Shown here: positions 48,611 through 57,822 of the stretch, piece by piece
How the letters are laid out: each line of letters starts with the position of its first letter
How positions within the stretch are numbered: the stretch's first letter is position 1
Origin: [Bacillus] selenitireducens MLS10
GTDB taxonomy: Bacteria > Bacillota > Bacilli > Bacillales > Salisediminibacteriaceae
NCBI RefSeq assembly: GCF_000093085.1
Contig: NC_014219.1
Coordinates: forward strand, 1,976,384 to 2,040,383
DNA: 64,000 nucleotides
Direction: 5' to 3'
Made by a program: the position numbers and the translations under genes
Notes under the pieces: model-generated
Database searches by the model: none
Told to the model about the DNA's origin: nothing
The model's input: the letters and a program-made list of their open reading frames with translations, nothing else

Positions 48611-51178
48611 ATGGCAAATACTCCGATGATGGAGCAATATTTACGAATAAAAAACGATTATCAGGATGCATTTCTGTTTTTCAGGCTCGGTGATTTCTAT
48701 GAGCTCTTTTTTGAAGATGCCAAAAGGGCAGCAAAAGAACTTGAAATCACTTTGACTGCGAGGGGAAAGGGTGAAGATAAGATACCAATGTGCGGTGTCC
48801 CTCATCATTCTTCCAAACAGTATATCCGACAACTGATCGAAAAAGGATTTAAGGTGGCAATTTGTGAACAGACGGAAGATCCCGCACAGGCAAAAGGTGT
48901 GGTCAGACGCGAGGTCGTTCAAGTCATTACGCCGGGGACAGTCATGGATACCGGTGCATTTGATGACAAAGAAAATAATTTTCTTATCGCACTCTCTGAG
49001 TCATCAGACAATCGAGAGACAGCTTTGGCCGCTCTTGATACAACAACCGGTGAGTTCAGGCTTACAAAGCTTGATTCAAATGATGCTCTTATCAGCGAGC
49101 TTGCAGTCTATCAGTGCAGAGAAGTGGTGATTGATGATTCAATCGATGAGGATGCGCTGAATGCGTTGATTGAACCAATGGGCATGACCGTATCGAAAGT
49201 GACGATAACCCCTGGATCATCCCCACCACACGCAGTTTCAAAAGTGGAAGATTATGAACTGCTTCGCGTCGCAGATGTTCTTTTTCACTATGTCGGTCAC
49301 ACAGCAGGAGGTGCTCTTGAGCATGTGCAGATGGCTGACGTGTATATCAGACAAGCCTATATGCACATGGACGCCCATTCAAAACGAAACCTTGAACTGA
49401 CAGGTACCCTGCGGGATCGGAGGAAACAGGGGTCTCTCCTAGGTGTCATTGATGAGACCAGTACCGCGATGGGAGGAAGGCTTCTTAAACAATGGATCAA
49501 TAAACCGCTTCTTAACATTGATCAAATCAGTTCAAGACAGCGGATTGTTCGTTCGCTCATGGATTATTTTTTTGAAAGACAGTCATTAAAGACTGCCTTG
49601 CAGGGTGTATATGATCTCGAGAGGCTTTCCGGAAGAGTCGCTTTTGGCAATGTCAATGGCCGTGACTTTATTCAATTGAAGCATTCTTTGGAAAAAGTGC
49701 CTCAGATCCTTGATCTGATCCGTGACATTGCAGGTGATGACAGCATGCCACTGATTGAAGGAGCGGAGACCTGCGATGAGCTGAGAGAGCTTCTTGAAGT
49801 CAGTATTCAGGAAAACTGCCCGGTCAGTATTACAGAAGGTGATTTACTGAAGGATGGCTACGATGAACAACTGGATCTTTACCGTGAAGCGATGTCGAAC
49901 GGGAAATCATGGATTGCGGAACTCGAAAGACAGGAACGGGCCCATACTGGAATTAAATCGCTCAAGGTCGGATTCAACAAGGTCTTTGGCTATTATATCG
50001 AAGTGACGAAAGCAAATATCGCAGCCCTTCCGGAGGGGCGGTATGAACGGAAACAGACCCTGTCGAATGCAGAGCGGTACATCACCGAGGAGCTGAAAGA
50101 AAAAGAACAGCTGATCCTTGAAGCAGAAGAAAAAAGCGTCAAACTCGAACATGAACTGTTCCTTGAAATCCGGGACCGTGTGAAAGCCTATATTCGTCCG
50201 TTGCAAAAGCTTGCAAAAACGATCAGTGCCGTTGACGTTCTCGTCAGTTTCGCAGAAGTATCCGAGCAAAACGGCTATGTTCAGCCGACGTTAAAAGCAA
50301 ATGGACCTGTAAAGGTCATTCATGGCCGTCATCCGGTCGTCGAAACGATGATTGATCACGGTGATTATGTTGCGAATGATCTCACGATGGATGAAGATAA
50401 GGATATATTACTGATAACCGGTCCGAATATGGCAGGTAAAAGCACATATATGCGTCAACTCGCTCATCTGTCCATCCTCGCTCAGATTGGCTGTTTTGTT
50501 CCTGCAGATGAAGCGGAACTGCCCGTCTTTGACCAAATCTTCACCCGGATCGGTGCAGCAGATGATCTCGCCCAGGGACAGAGCACCTTTATGGTCGAAA
50601 TGCTTGAGACAAGACAGGCATTGAAGCACGCAACGAGGCAAAGCCTCATTCTCTTGGATGAAATTGGACGCGGTACATCAACCTACGACGGGATGTCGCT
50701 TGCTCAGGCAGTCATCGAATATGTCCATGACACCGTACAGGCGAAAACATTGTTCTCAACCCACTACCATGAACTCACGCAGCTCGCAGATAACCTCGAA
50801 CGGTGCCATAACGTTCATGTAGCGGCGAGGGAAGAGGACGGTGAGGTTGTGTTTCTTCACAAGGTCATCGATGGCCCGGCTGACAGAAGCTATGGGATCT
50901 ATGTAGCTCAGCTCGCCGAGTTGCCAAGGGAAGTGATTGAACGCGCTAAAGAATTGCTTGCCGATTTTGAAGCACAGGCACAGGAGGTCTCAACATCTTC
51001 TGCTGTGCCATCTGCGCGTGATGAACAAATCCCGCTCTTCGATGCAAGTGTGATGGAAAGTGAACGGACAGGGAAAGAGAAAGAAGTGCTGGCAGCCATT
51101 CAAAACCTCAATCTTCTTCATCTGACCCCGATCCAGGCTATCCAGATCCTCGACGATTTAAAGCAAAAACTTACCTGA
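48611..51178 (+). CDS. mutS: DNA mismatch repair protein MutS
   Basis: Recognises base mismatches and small loops and recruits MutL. 855 residues: mismatch-binding [11 protein letters not shown] (near 22), connector, clamp, core, ABC-type ATPase with Walker [14 protein letters not shown] near 605, signature and Walker [17 protein letters not shown] beta-clamp motif QIPLF near 810 and a C-terminal dimerisation helix are intact. 14 bp before mutL, so probably cotranscribed. The gene is intact although its partner is broken. Confidence 0.98.
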   Translation: MANTPMMEQYLRIKNDYQDAFLFFRLGDFYELFFEDAKRAAKELEITLTARGKGEDKIPMCGVPHHSSKQYIRQLIEKGFKVAICEQTEDPAQAKGVVRREVVQVITPGTVMDTGAFDDKENNFLIALSESSDNRETALAALDTTTGEFRLTKLDSNDALISELAVYQCREVVIDDSIDEDALNALIEPMGMTVSKVTITPGSSPPHAVSKVEDYELLRVADVLFHYVGHTAGGALEHVQMADVYIRQAYMHMDAHSKRNLELTGTLRDRRKQGSLLGVIDETSTAMGGRLLKQWINKPLLNIDQISSRQRIVRSLMDYFFERQSLKTALQGVYDLERLSGRVAFGNVNGRDFIQLKHSLEKVPQILDLIRDIAGDDSMPLIEGAETCDELRELLEVSIQENCPVSITEGDLLKDGYDEQLDLYREAMSNGKSWIAELERQERAHTGIKSLKVGFNKVFGYYIEVTKANIAALPEGRYERKQTLSNAERYITEELKEKEQLILEAEEKSVKLEHELFLEIRDRVKAYIRPLQKLAKTISAVDVLVSFAEVSEQNGYVQPTLKANGPVKVIHGRHPVVETMIDHGDYVANDLTMDEDKDILLITGPNMAGKSTYMRQLAHLSILAQIGCFVPADEAELPVFDQIFTRIGAADDLAQGQSTFMVEMLETRQALKHATRQSLILLDEIGRGTSTYDGMSLAQAVIEYVHDTVQAKTLFSTHYHELTQLADNLERCHNVHVAAREEDGEVVFLHKVIDGPADRSYGIYVAQLAELPREVIERAKELLADFEAQAQEVSTSSAVPSARDEQIPLFDASVMESERTGKEKEVLAAIQNLNLLHLTPIQAIQILDDLKQKLT

Positions 51179-51191
51179 GAGGAGGCTAAAC

Positions 51192-51809
51192 ATGGGCATC
51201 ATTCAACAGTTGGATGAACAACTATCCAACCAGATCGCCGCTGGTGAAGTCGTGGAACGTCCTGCATCAGTCGTTAAAGAGCTCATTGAAAATGCATTTG
51301 ATGCCGGAGCAGACCGAATTCGAGTAGACCTCCAAGAAGGCGGATTAGCAGCCATTCGGGTGACAGACAATGGCAGCGGCATTGCAGAAGACGATCTTGA
51401 GCGGGCGTTCTTCCGACACGCAACGAGTAAAATTGTTCATGAACACGATCTGTTCCGAATCAAGACTCTCGGGTTCAGGGGGGAAGCGTTACCGAGTATT
51501 GCATCTGTGTCTCAGGTCAATCTTGTAACGAGTGACGGTCAGGAAGTGGGGCATGAGATTACGGTTAAGGGTGGCGCGGTCATTAACAGACAACATGCAG
51601 CGCCACGAAAAGGGACGGATGTGACCGTTACGGATTTGTTTTATAATACGCCTGCCAGATTGAAATACTTGCGTACCATTCATACTGAGGTCGGTCATGT
51701 ATCCGATATTGTAAACCGGATGGCCCTTTCAAGACCTGATGTGGCGTTCACTTATTCTCACAATGGTAAAACTTTGGATCGGTTACACTTAGTTGGACAG
51801 ATTCGTTAA
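51192..51809 (+). pseudogene. mutL: mutL, 5' fragment cut by an IS3-family element
   Basis: Residues 1-194 are native MutL: GHKL ATPase motifs [15 protein letters not shown] near 30, TDNGSGI near 58 and [14 protein letters not shown] near 94 are intact. After the 3-bp duplication the reading frame runs into the left end of the element and stops at 51809, adding about 10 foreign residues. The fragment lacks the rest of the N-terminal domain, the linker and the C-terminal dimerisation/endonuclease domain, so normal MutL function is unlikely. AGGAGG precedes ATG 51192. Confidence 0.95.
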
Positions 51810-51854
51810 GGTCCCGTACACTTGGTTCAAATACAAACCAAGGAGAGCTGTTTT

Positions 51855-52139
51855 ATGACAACTCGCAAACGGAGAAGTTTCACAAAGGAATTCAAAGAAC
51901 AGATCGTGCAACTGCATCAAGCTGGCAAGCCCCGATCCGAACTCATCAAAGAATACGAGCTGACGCCTTCTGCCTTTGATAAATGGGTTAGGCAATACCA
52001 GGGTAGTGGATCTTTCAAGGAAAAGGATAACCGTACGTCTGTTGAAGAAGAGCTGTTACAGCTCAAGAAAGAAAATAAACAGCTGACCATGGAAAATGAT
52101 ATTTTAAAGCAAGCCGCGCTGATCATAGGACGAAAGTAA
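51855..52139 (+). CDS. IS3-family transposase OrfA (HTH protein)
   Basis: 94 residues from ATG 51855 behind AAGGAGAG. Helix-turn-helix (KRRSFTKEFKEQIVQLH, ELTPSAFDKWVRQYQ) and a C-terminal leucine-zipper-like helix (EEELLQLKKENKQLTMENDILKQ). DNA-binding part of the transposase; fused to OrfB when ribosomes shift at 52103-52109. Confidence 0.93.
   Translation: MTTRKRRSFTKEFKEQIVQLHQAGKPRSELIKEYELTPSAFDKWVRQYQGSGSFKEKDNRTSVEEELLQLKKENKQLTMENDILKQAALIIGRK
52103..52109 (+). promoter_or_regulatory. Programmed -1 frameshift heptamer
   Basis: TTTAAAG is in register as T TTA AAG with the orfA codons at 52104-52109 and fits X XXY YYZ. After a -1 slip the frame is open into orfB through 52181. Gives an OrfAB fusion of about 370 residues. 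Confidence 0.75.
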
Positions 52140-52180
52140 ATGTAATCAAGGCTAATCGTTACAAATACTCGGTATCAGCA

Positions 52181-52969
52181 ATGTGCGACGTCCTACAAAT
52201 TGCAAGAAGCTCATTCTATTACGAATCCAAACGGCAAAATGAATCAGAGCAAGAAGAACTGACAGAATTGATCGTAAGCATTTTCATGAAGAGTCGTAAG
52301 ATCTATGGTCAACGGAAGATCAAAGCTGAATTGAAAAGAGCTGGATGGACGGTGTCGAGACGCCGTATCAAGCGGATCATGGCTGAACAGGGTTTGGTAT
52401 CAAAGTATACCGTAGCTCAATTTAAACCTTCAAAATCTAGCTGCAATGAATCCGAAACAGGCAACACACTGGACCGGAAGTTTGATCAGGACGACGAATT
52501 AAGCGTTGTTGTCAGCGATTTAACGTATGTCCGCGTGAACAAAGCATGGCATTATATTTGTGTATTAGTCGATTTATATAATCGTGAGATTATTGGGTTC
52601 AGCGCCGGGCCTCATAAAACCGCTGAATTAGTTCAAACTGCCTTTGCATCCGTCCCCTACAATCTAAATCGGATCGAGATCTTTCATACAGACAGAGGCA
52701 CTGAGTTTAAAAATCACCTGATCGACCAGGCACTCGATACCTTCGGTATTACCAGATCATTGAGTGACAAAGGAACGCCCTATGACAATGCCGTAGCTGA
52801 AGCCACATTCAAGACCATCAAGATCGAATTCGTTCGTGGTGCGGTTTTTTCTAGCCAACAAGAACTTGATCTTGAACTTTTTGATTATGTGAACTGGTTC
52901 AACAATATTCGAATTCACGGATCATTGGATTATTTATCACCAGCTGAATACAAGTCAACGGGACCTTAA
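52181..52969 (+). CDS. IS3-family transposase OrfB (DDE integrase)
   Basis: 262 residues counted from ATG 52181, although the real product is probably the frameshift fusion. DDE catalytic triad: SDLTYVRV (first Asp), HTDRGTEF (second Asp), and the Glu in VAEATFKTIK. The HTH_21-type N-terminal part (KSRKIYGQRKIKAELKR) is present. The open frame extends back to the slippage site, with no internal stops. Confidence 0.94.
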   Translation: MCDVLQIARSSFYYESKRQNESEQEELTELIVSIFMKSRKIYGQRKIKAELKRAGWTVSRRRIKRIMAEQGLVSKYTVAQFKPSKSSCNESETGNTLDRKFDQDDELSVVVSDLTYVRVNKAWHYICVLVDLYNREIIGFSAGPHKTAELVQTAFASVPYNLNRIEIFHTDRGTEFKNHLIDQALDTFGITRSLSDKGTPYDNAVAEATFKTIKIEFVRGAVFSSQQELDLELFDYVNWFNNIRIHGSLDYLSPAEYKSTGP

Positions 52970-52989
52970 TTTTTTTGTCCGATTTAGTG

Positions 52990-52995
52990 TTGACA
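52990..52995 (+). promoter_or_regulatory. Outward-facing -35 hexamer at the right end of the IS
   Basis: TTGACA in the right end. In the linear insertion no good -10 follows. If the ends join in a circle with the CTT spacer, TACACT at the left end (51784-51789) falls exactly 17 bp downstream, as in the junction promoters of IS911/IS2-type elements. Confidence 0.6.
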
Positions 52996-53003
52996 TACCA
53001 CTT

Positions 53004-54301
53004 TGTTACAGACGACGGGGAATGGTGACGTGATTCGGGTGATTGCATCGATTTACGGAATACAGACTGCCTCTAAAATGCTTCCTCTAATAGCCGAAAC
53101 GAAAGATTTCAAAATCAGCGGTTATGTTGCAAAACCTGAGGTCAACAGGGCGAACCGTTCCTATATGACTATTCTACTCAATCACCGGTACGTAAAGAGC
53201 TATCCGGTGATGAAAGCCATTCAGGCTGGCTTTCATACACTGTTGCCAATTGGGAAATTTCCTGTAACGGTTCTTATGATAGACGTTCATCCCCATCTGG
53301 TGGATGTTAACGTACACCCTTCAAAGCTTGAAGTCCGGTTAAGTAAAGAACAGGAGCTGCAGCAACTCGTAACGGATGCCATTAAAGATGTTTTTGCAGA
53401 AGAAACACTGATACCGAGAGCTTCGGAAGGGACGGTAAGAAAACAGGTGTCCCGGGACAAATCTGAACAAGTGCCGCTCGCTTTTGATGAAGAAACGCGC
53501 CTCGATGAGTCAAAATCAGATCGGTCCGAAAAGAAATCCGGGCCAGATGCAAATCCGGATTATTCCGAATTTGCATCTGGCCGTGAAGAACCCCGGTCAG
53601 GAGAAAGTGTAAGAAAAGAGACCGGCAAAGCAGATACCAAGAAAGATGTCCCATTTGAAGAGAGAGAAGAGCGTCAGGCCACTCACGTATATGAAGAAGG
53701 ATTACCGAGACAGCGCGAACGCGTTCCGAAGTTATACCCAATCGGTCAGCATCATGGCACATATATTCTCGCAGAAAATGAATCCGGCTTATACCTGATT
53801 GATCAGCACGCAGCCCAAGAGCGCATTCTGTATGAATATTTCAGAGAGAAAGTGGACGATCCACCGAAAACCCAGCAGGATTTGCTCGTTCCTTTGACAA
53901 TAGAACTGACGAATCAGGAGCACGATGTGTTTATTCAGCACAAAAACGAGATTGAACGGATGGGGATGTCTGTAGAACTGTTCGGTCAGCGTTCGTATCT
54001 TATTCGTTCGGTACCGGTTTGGTTCCCTGATGGTGATGAAGAAGCCATTTTGTATGAATGGCTTGAACAGCTGAAAGAAGGTAAGCGTCTGTCTGCCGGA
54101 GTCATCAGAGAAGAGGCTGCGATTTTAATGGCATGCAAGGCGGCAATCAAGGCAAACCGGCACCTGCGTTCAGACGAAATGGAAAGGCTTCTTGATGATT
54201 TGAGAAGCTGCGAAGATCCGTTTACATGTCCTCACGGCAGACCGGTTATCATCCATTACAGCACGCATGATATCGAACGGATGTTTAAACGGGTGATGTA
54301 G
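53004..54301 (+). pseudogene. mutL: mutL, 3' fragment after the IS insertion
   Basis: Joined in frame with 51192-51774 this gives a 626-codon MutL (B. subtilis MutL is 627). The fragment begins LLQTTGNGDVIRV, contains the end of the N-terminal ATPase/transducer region, a long charged linker (about 150-230), and a C-terminal domain with the DQHAAQERILYE endonuclease motif, QDLLVP clamp-type motif and CPHGRPV near the end. No frameshift or stop was seen inside it. Only a TTG (53003) could start it, and no ribosome site is present, so expression is doubtful. Confidence 0.93.
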
Positions 54302-54322
54302 GAATCAGGGAGAAGATAACGC

Positions 54323-55138
54323 ATGATGAAGTATTATATTACGACCTCGAGAAACGGTGGCCCTTTTTATACAGAGCGGGCCAAATATCTCGGAAATGTA
54401 TGGGGTATGACTTATGTAGAGCGGAAGCATGCTTCGATCGCTGAACTCTTTCGCATTCTCCTTTACAGAAAGTCTGAACCGGACGGTATCTTTGTCGTTG
54501 GTGAACAGAGAGTTGAACTATACCGAGCTCCGGATGAGAAGCCGCTGTTTTTTCACCCGAATACAGCCATGTTTCGTGCCAAACATCTGATCCGGCATGG
54601 GAGCGATCCGCTGATTGAAGCTGCCGGAGTTAAAAAGGGAGATCGCATTGTCGATGCGACTCTTGGTATGGGTGCTGATGCGCAAATCCTGAGTCTTGCT
54701 GCGGGGGAGAAAGGGTTTGTTACAGGACTTGAAGGGTCTCCTGATATTGCAAGAATCACCTCATTAGGCCTTAAAAGTTATGAACATGATTTTACGCCTT
54801 TAAAAAAAGCAATGCGGCGAATTGAAGTGTATCAGGTGAACCATGTTCAATGGTTGAGTGCGCAGCCTGATCAGTCGGTGGATATTGTCTATTTTGATCC
54901 GATGTTTCATGAACAAATCAACAAATCGGATGGCATAAGCATCATGAGAGCACATGCAGTCATGAATGAACTGACAGGAGAAGCTGTGAATGAAGCTCTC
55001 AGAATTTCACGAAAACGCGTCGTTTTAAAAGATCATTTTCGCAGTTCGCGATTTGAAGCATTCGGATTCAAACGGACTGTTCGAAAATCGTCAAAAGTCC
55101 ATTATGGTATTTTGGACCATTCAGGAGGAAGTATATGA
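54323..55138 (+). CDS. Class I SAM-dependent methyltransferase (RsmJ-like)
   Basis: 271 residues. SAM-binding Rossmann core with IVDATLGMGADAQILSLA near 111 and a catalytic-type YFDPMFHEQ near 191, similar in layout to RsmJ-family rRNA methyltransferases. An N-terminal extension of about 100 residues (THUMP-like or unrelated) precedes the fold. Substrate not known. It overlaps miaA by 4 nt, so a role in tRNA/rRNA modification is a contextual inference. Confidence 0.8.
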   Translation: MMKYYITTSRNGGPFYTERAKYLGNVWGMTYVERKHASIAELFRILLYRKSEPDGIFVVGEQRVELYRAPDEKPLFFHPNTAMFRAKHLIRHGSDPLIEAAGVKKGDRIVDATLGMGADAQILSLAAGEKGFVTGLEGSPDIARITSLGLKSYEHDFTPLKKAMRRIEVYQVNHVQWLSAQPDQSVDIVYFDPMFHEQINKSDGISIMRAHAVMNELTGEAVNEALRISRKRVVLKDHFRSSRFEAFGFKRTVRKSSKVHYGILDHSGGSI

Positions 55139-56082
55139 AGCCCCTTGTGATTGCAATAGTAGGTCCGACTGCTGTCGGGAAAACGGAACTCAGCCTCGAT
55201 CTCGCAGAACGGTTTCAAGGTGAGATTGTCAGTGGAGACTCTATGCAGGTGTATCGGCATATGGATATCGGAACTGCGAAAGTTTCTGTACAGGAACGTG
55301 CCAGAGTCCCCCATCATTTGATAGATCTGTTTGACCCTGATTCTTCTTTTTCTGTGCGTGATTTTCAAATAAGGGCAAAAACAGCGATCGAAGATATTCA
55401 TTACCGTGGCAACCAGCCTCTACTAGTAGGGGGAACAGGATTATATGTAAACAGTGTGCTGTATGATTATCAGTTTACAGAGGCGCCGGAAGATGCTGCA
55501 TACCGTAAATCATTAGAAGCATTGGCAAGGGAAAAAGGGAATAAAACTGTTCATGATAAACTGATGGCGATTTCACCTGATCAGGCGGCAGCCATTCATC
55601 CGAATAATCTCAGACGGGTTATCAGACAGCTTGAGGTATACCGGTTAACCGGGACTTTTTCAGGTGGAGAAACAGAGGCACAAGAAAAACAGAGCCCCTA
55701 TACACCAGTGATATTCGGTCTCAGTATGGAGCGCGGGAAATTGTATGAGCGGATTAATCAGCGGGTTGATCAGATGATTGATGAAGGATTAATTGAGGAA
55801 GTCGCGTCTCTTCTTGAAATGGGGTATGGGGAAACATCTGCAATGAAAGCAATTGGTTATAAAGAAATAATTCCTTATATTCATGGTGATGTAACGAAAA
55901 ACGAAGCCATTGAAACGTTAAAAAAGAATTCGAGGCGCTTCGCCAAACGACAGTTCACCTGGTTTCGTAACAAAACGGATGTGAGTTGGTTTGATCTATC
56001 TGAAAACAGGGAAAAAAAACTTCACGATATGATCAGCATCGTACAGGAATATCAGGAATCAATCGCGAATCAAAAGAAGTAG
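55135..56082 (+). CDS. miaA: tRNA dimethylallyltransferase MiaA
   Basis: Adds the isopentenyl group to A37 in tRNAs that read U-initial codons. 315 residues. P-loop [17 protein letters not shown] near residue 8, [16 protein letters not shown] near 35 and [15 protein letters not shown] near 98. Starts within the stop of the upstream methyltransferase (ATGA). hfq follows after 32 bp. Confidence 0.97.
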   Translation: MKPLVIAIVGPTAVGKTELSLDLAERFQGEIVSGDSMQVYRHMDIGTAKVSVQERARVPHHLIDLFDPDSSFSVRDFQIRAKTAIEDIHYRGNQPLLVGGTGLYVNSVLYDYQFTEAPEDAAYRKSLEALAREKGNKTVHDKLMAISPDQAAAIHPNNLRRVIRQLEVYRLTGTFSGGETEAQEKQSPYTPVIFGLSMERGKLYERINQRVDQMIDEGLIEEVASLLEMGYGETSAMKAIGYKEIIPYIHGDVTKNEAIETLKKNSRRFAKRQFTWFRNKTDVSWFDLSENREKKLHDMISIVQEYQESIANQKK

Positions 56083-56114
56083 AGAGAAATGATCTATCAA
56101 GGGAGGAAGAGACG

Positions 56115-56348
56115 ATGAAACAACAGCCGGTAAACATCCAAGACCAATTTTTGAATCAACTTCGTAAGGACAGTATTCCTGTCACTGTATTTTTGTTGAA
56201 TGGTTTTCAGCTTCGAGGTCAGGTGAAGAGCTTTGATAATTTTACAGTCATTCTTGAGACCGATGGCAAACAGCAGTTAGTGTATAAACACGCGATTTCC
56301 ACATTTTCTCCTCAACGGAATGTAAATCTTCAGGGAGATAAATCCTGA
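56115..56348 (+). CDS. hfq: RNA chaperone Hfq
   Basis: 77 residues: Sm1 motif ([18 protein letters not shown]) and Sm2 YKHAIST near 59-65. Hexameric RNA-binding protein that mediates small-RNA/mRNA pairing in many bacteria, with a weaker role in Bacillus. Good AGGAAG site. Terminator follows, and the usual neighbour spoVK is missing. Confidence 0.98.
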   Translation: MKQQPVNIQDQFLNQLRKDSIPVTVFLLNGFQLRGQVKSFDNFTVILETDGKQQLVYKHAISTFSPQRNVNLQGDKS

Positions 56349-56373
56349 CTGGATCGTGTATAGAATCAAATGG

Positions 56374-56400
56374 AGCCTGGTGATTCCAGGCTTTTCATTT
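56374..56400 (+). terminator. Intrinsic terminator of hfq
   Basis: AGCCTGG (56374-56380) / CCAGGCT (56386-56392), TGATT loop, then TTTCATTTT. Confidence 0.85.
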
Positions 56401-56549
56401 TGATCGAATCAGGATGGATAATCAAACTGTCAGGAAATACGGGAAGTCTTCAAGACTTCAGCATATAAAAAAGGAAAAGCTTGAAGTACTTCTGAAGCCG
56501 CAGACAATAGTTGTGTGGAGGTTCAGCGTTCAGAAAGGATGACGGAGTA

Positions 56550-57809
56550 TTGGAACAGCGTATTGCAAAACAAACGGTAATTATTGTTGGGGTGGAAGAG
56601 AAACAAGGTGATCGTAAGGCTTTTGAACATCGGATGGATGAACTTGAGTCTCTGGTTAAAACTGCAGGAGGAACCGTTGAACTGAAAGTGGAACAGGCAT
56701 TGGACCATCCCGTGGCAGCAACATACATAGGTAAAGGGAAATTGTTTGAATTAAAACAGGCAATGGATGAAATTAGCGCGGACCTTGTTATTTTTAATGA
56801 TGAACTCAGCCCCTCGCAGTTGCGTAACATCTCAACGGAACTAGATGCCCTTGTATTAGACCGTACGCAGTTGATATTGGACATTTTTGCGCAGCGCGCC
56901 CAGTCCAAAGAAGGAAAACTTCAGGTTGAGTTGGCCCAACTTAATTATTTGCTTCCAAGGCTCAGGGGGCAAGGGCATATTATGTCCCGTTTGGGCGGCG
57001 GAATTGGTACCCGAGGACCCGGTGAGACACAGCTCGAAGTTGATCAGCGTCATATCCGCCAGAGGATGGATGATATAAAAAGCCAACTTGAGCAGGTTGT
57101 CAGGCACCGGACGCGTTACAGGGAACGCAGAAAGCGGAATCAGGCTTTTCAGATTGCTCTTGTCGGTTATACCAATGCAGGTAAATCGACATTGCTTAAT
57201 CGACTCAGTCAAGCTGATGTGATGGTTGAAGATCAGCTGTTTGCAACCCTTGATCCGACGACGAAAAAAATCCGCCTCCCTAAGGGAATGGATGTTCTTC
57301 TTTCTGACACCGTCGGTTTCATACAACAGCTTCCAACAACATTGATTGCAGCCTTTCGATCAACCCTTGAAGAAGTAACCGGCGCAGACTTCATTGTTCA
57401 CGTTGTGGATGCGTCACATGAAGATGCAGTCAATCACGAAGAATCCGTGAATCGACTGCTGGATGATCTTGATGCGCAACATATCCCAAGACTCACGGTT
57501 TATAATAAACGCGATTTGATTCAAGGTGATTTCTTTGCCTTATCAACTCCGTCACTGTTATTGTCCACCATGAGTGACGATGACATACAACGGTTTTTAA
57601 ACAAACTCGAACAGACGATTGAAGATGCTTTTGTGCCATACCAGGTATCTGTTCAGGCTTATGAAGGAAAACTTCTTCATCGTCTGAAAGAAGAGACCAT
57701 TGTCCATGAAGAAACATTTGTAGAAGATGGTGAACTATACAGGGTACGTGGTTATGCGCAACAGGATTCCGCGATCTATCATCTGATGACTCGCTCTGAG
57801 GATAAATAA
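56550..57809 (+). CDS. hflX: GTPase HflX
   Basis: Ribosome-binding GTPase that splits stalled 70S ribosomes. 419 residues from TTG 56550 (AAAGGATG upstream); a TTG at 56511 would be in frame but has no site. N-terminal HflX domain (ELKQAMDEI, DELSPSQLRNIS), a coiled linker (QVVRHRTRYRERRKRN), G1 GYTNAGKSTLLNRLS near 208, G3 DTVGFIQQLP and G4 YNKRDL. Corresponds to ynbA. Confidence 0.95.
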   Translation: MEQRIAKQTVIIVGVEEKQGDRKAFEHRMDELESLVKTAGGTVELKVEQALDHPVAATYIGKGKLFELKQAMDEISADLVIFNDELSPSQLRNISTELDALVLDRTQLILDIFAQRAQSKEGKLQVELAQLNYLLPRLRGQGHIMSRLGGGIGTRGPGETQLEVDQRHIRQRMDDIKSQLEQVVRHRTRYRERRKRNQAFQIALVGYTNAGKSTLLNRLSQADVMVEDQLFATLDPTTKKIRLPKGMDVLLSDTVGFIQQLPTTLIAAFRSTLEEVTGADFIVHVVDASHEDAVNHEESVNRLLDDLDAQHIPRLTVYNKRDLIQGDFFALSTPSLLLSTMSDDDIQRFLNKLEQTIEDAFVPYQVSVQAYEGKLLHRLKEETIVHEETFVEDGELYRVRGYAQQDSAIYHLMTRSEDK

Positions 57810-57822
57810 GGAGAACCGAATT

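Larger units (their letters stand above)
51775..53000 (+). mobile_element. IS3-family insertion sequence inside mutL
   Basis: 1226 bp bounded by TG...CA. Flanked by a 3-bp target repeat CTT (51772-51774 and 53001-53003). Terminal inverted repeats of about 37 bp are imperfect, sharing TGG at the tip, then ACACT, GGACA and TTAAGG in register. Carries orfA and orfB overlapping in the -1 frame. Both ends and both frames look intact, so the element is potentially active. Confidence 0.95.

Noticed and set aside
48511-48693. Small frame over the ymcA terminator
   Set aside because: It spans a clear hairpin and the mutS start, and has no family features.
51192-54301. Reading the mutL pieces as two separate functional genes
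   Set aside because: The target duplication, element ends and exact restored frame show one gene split by insertion.
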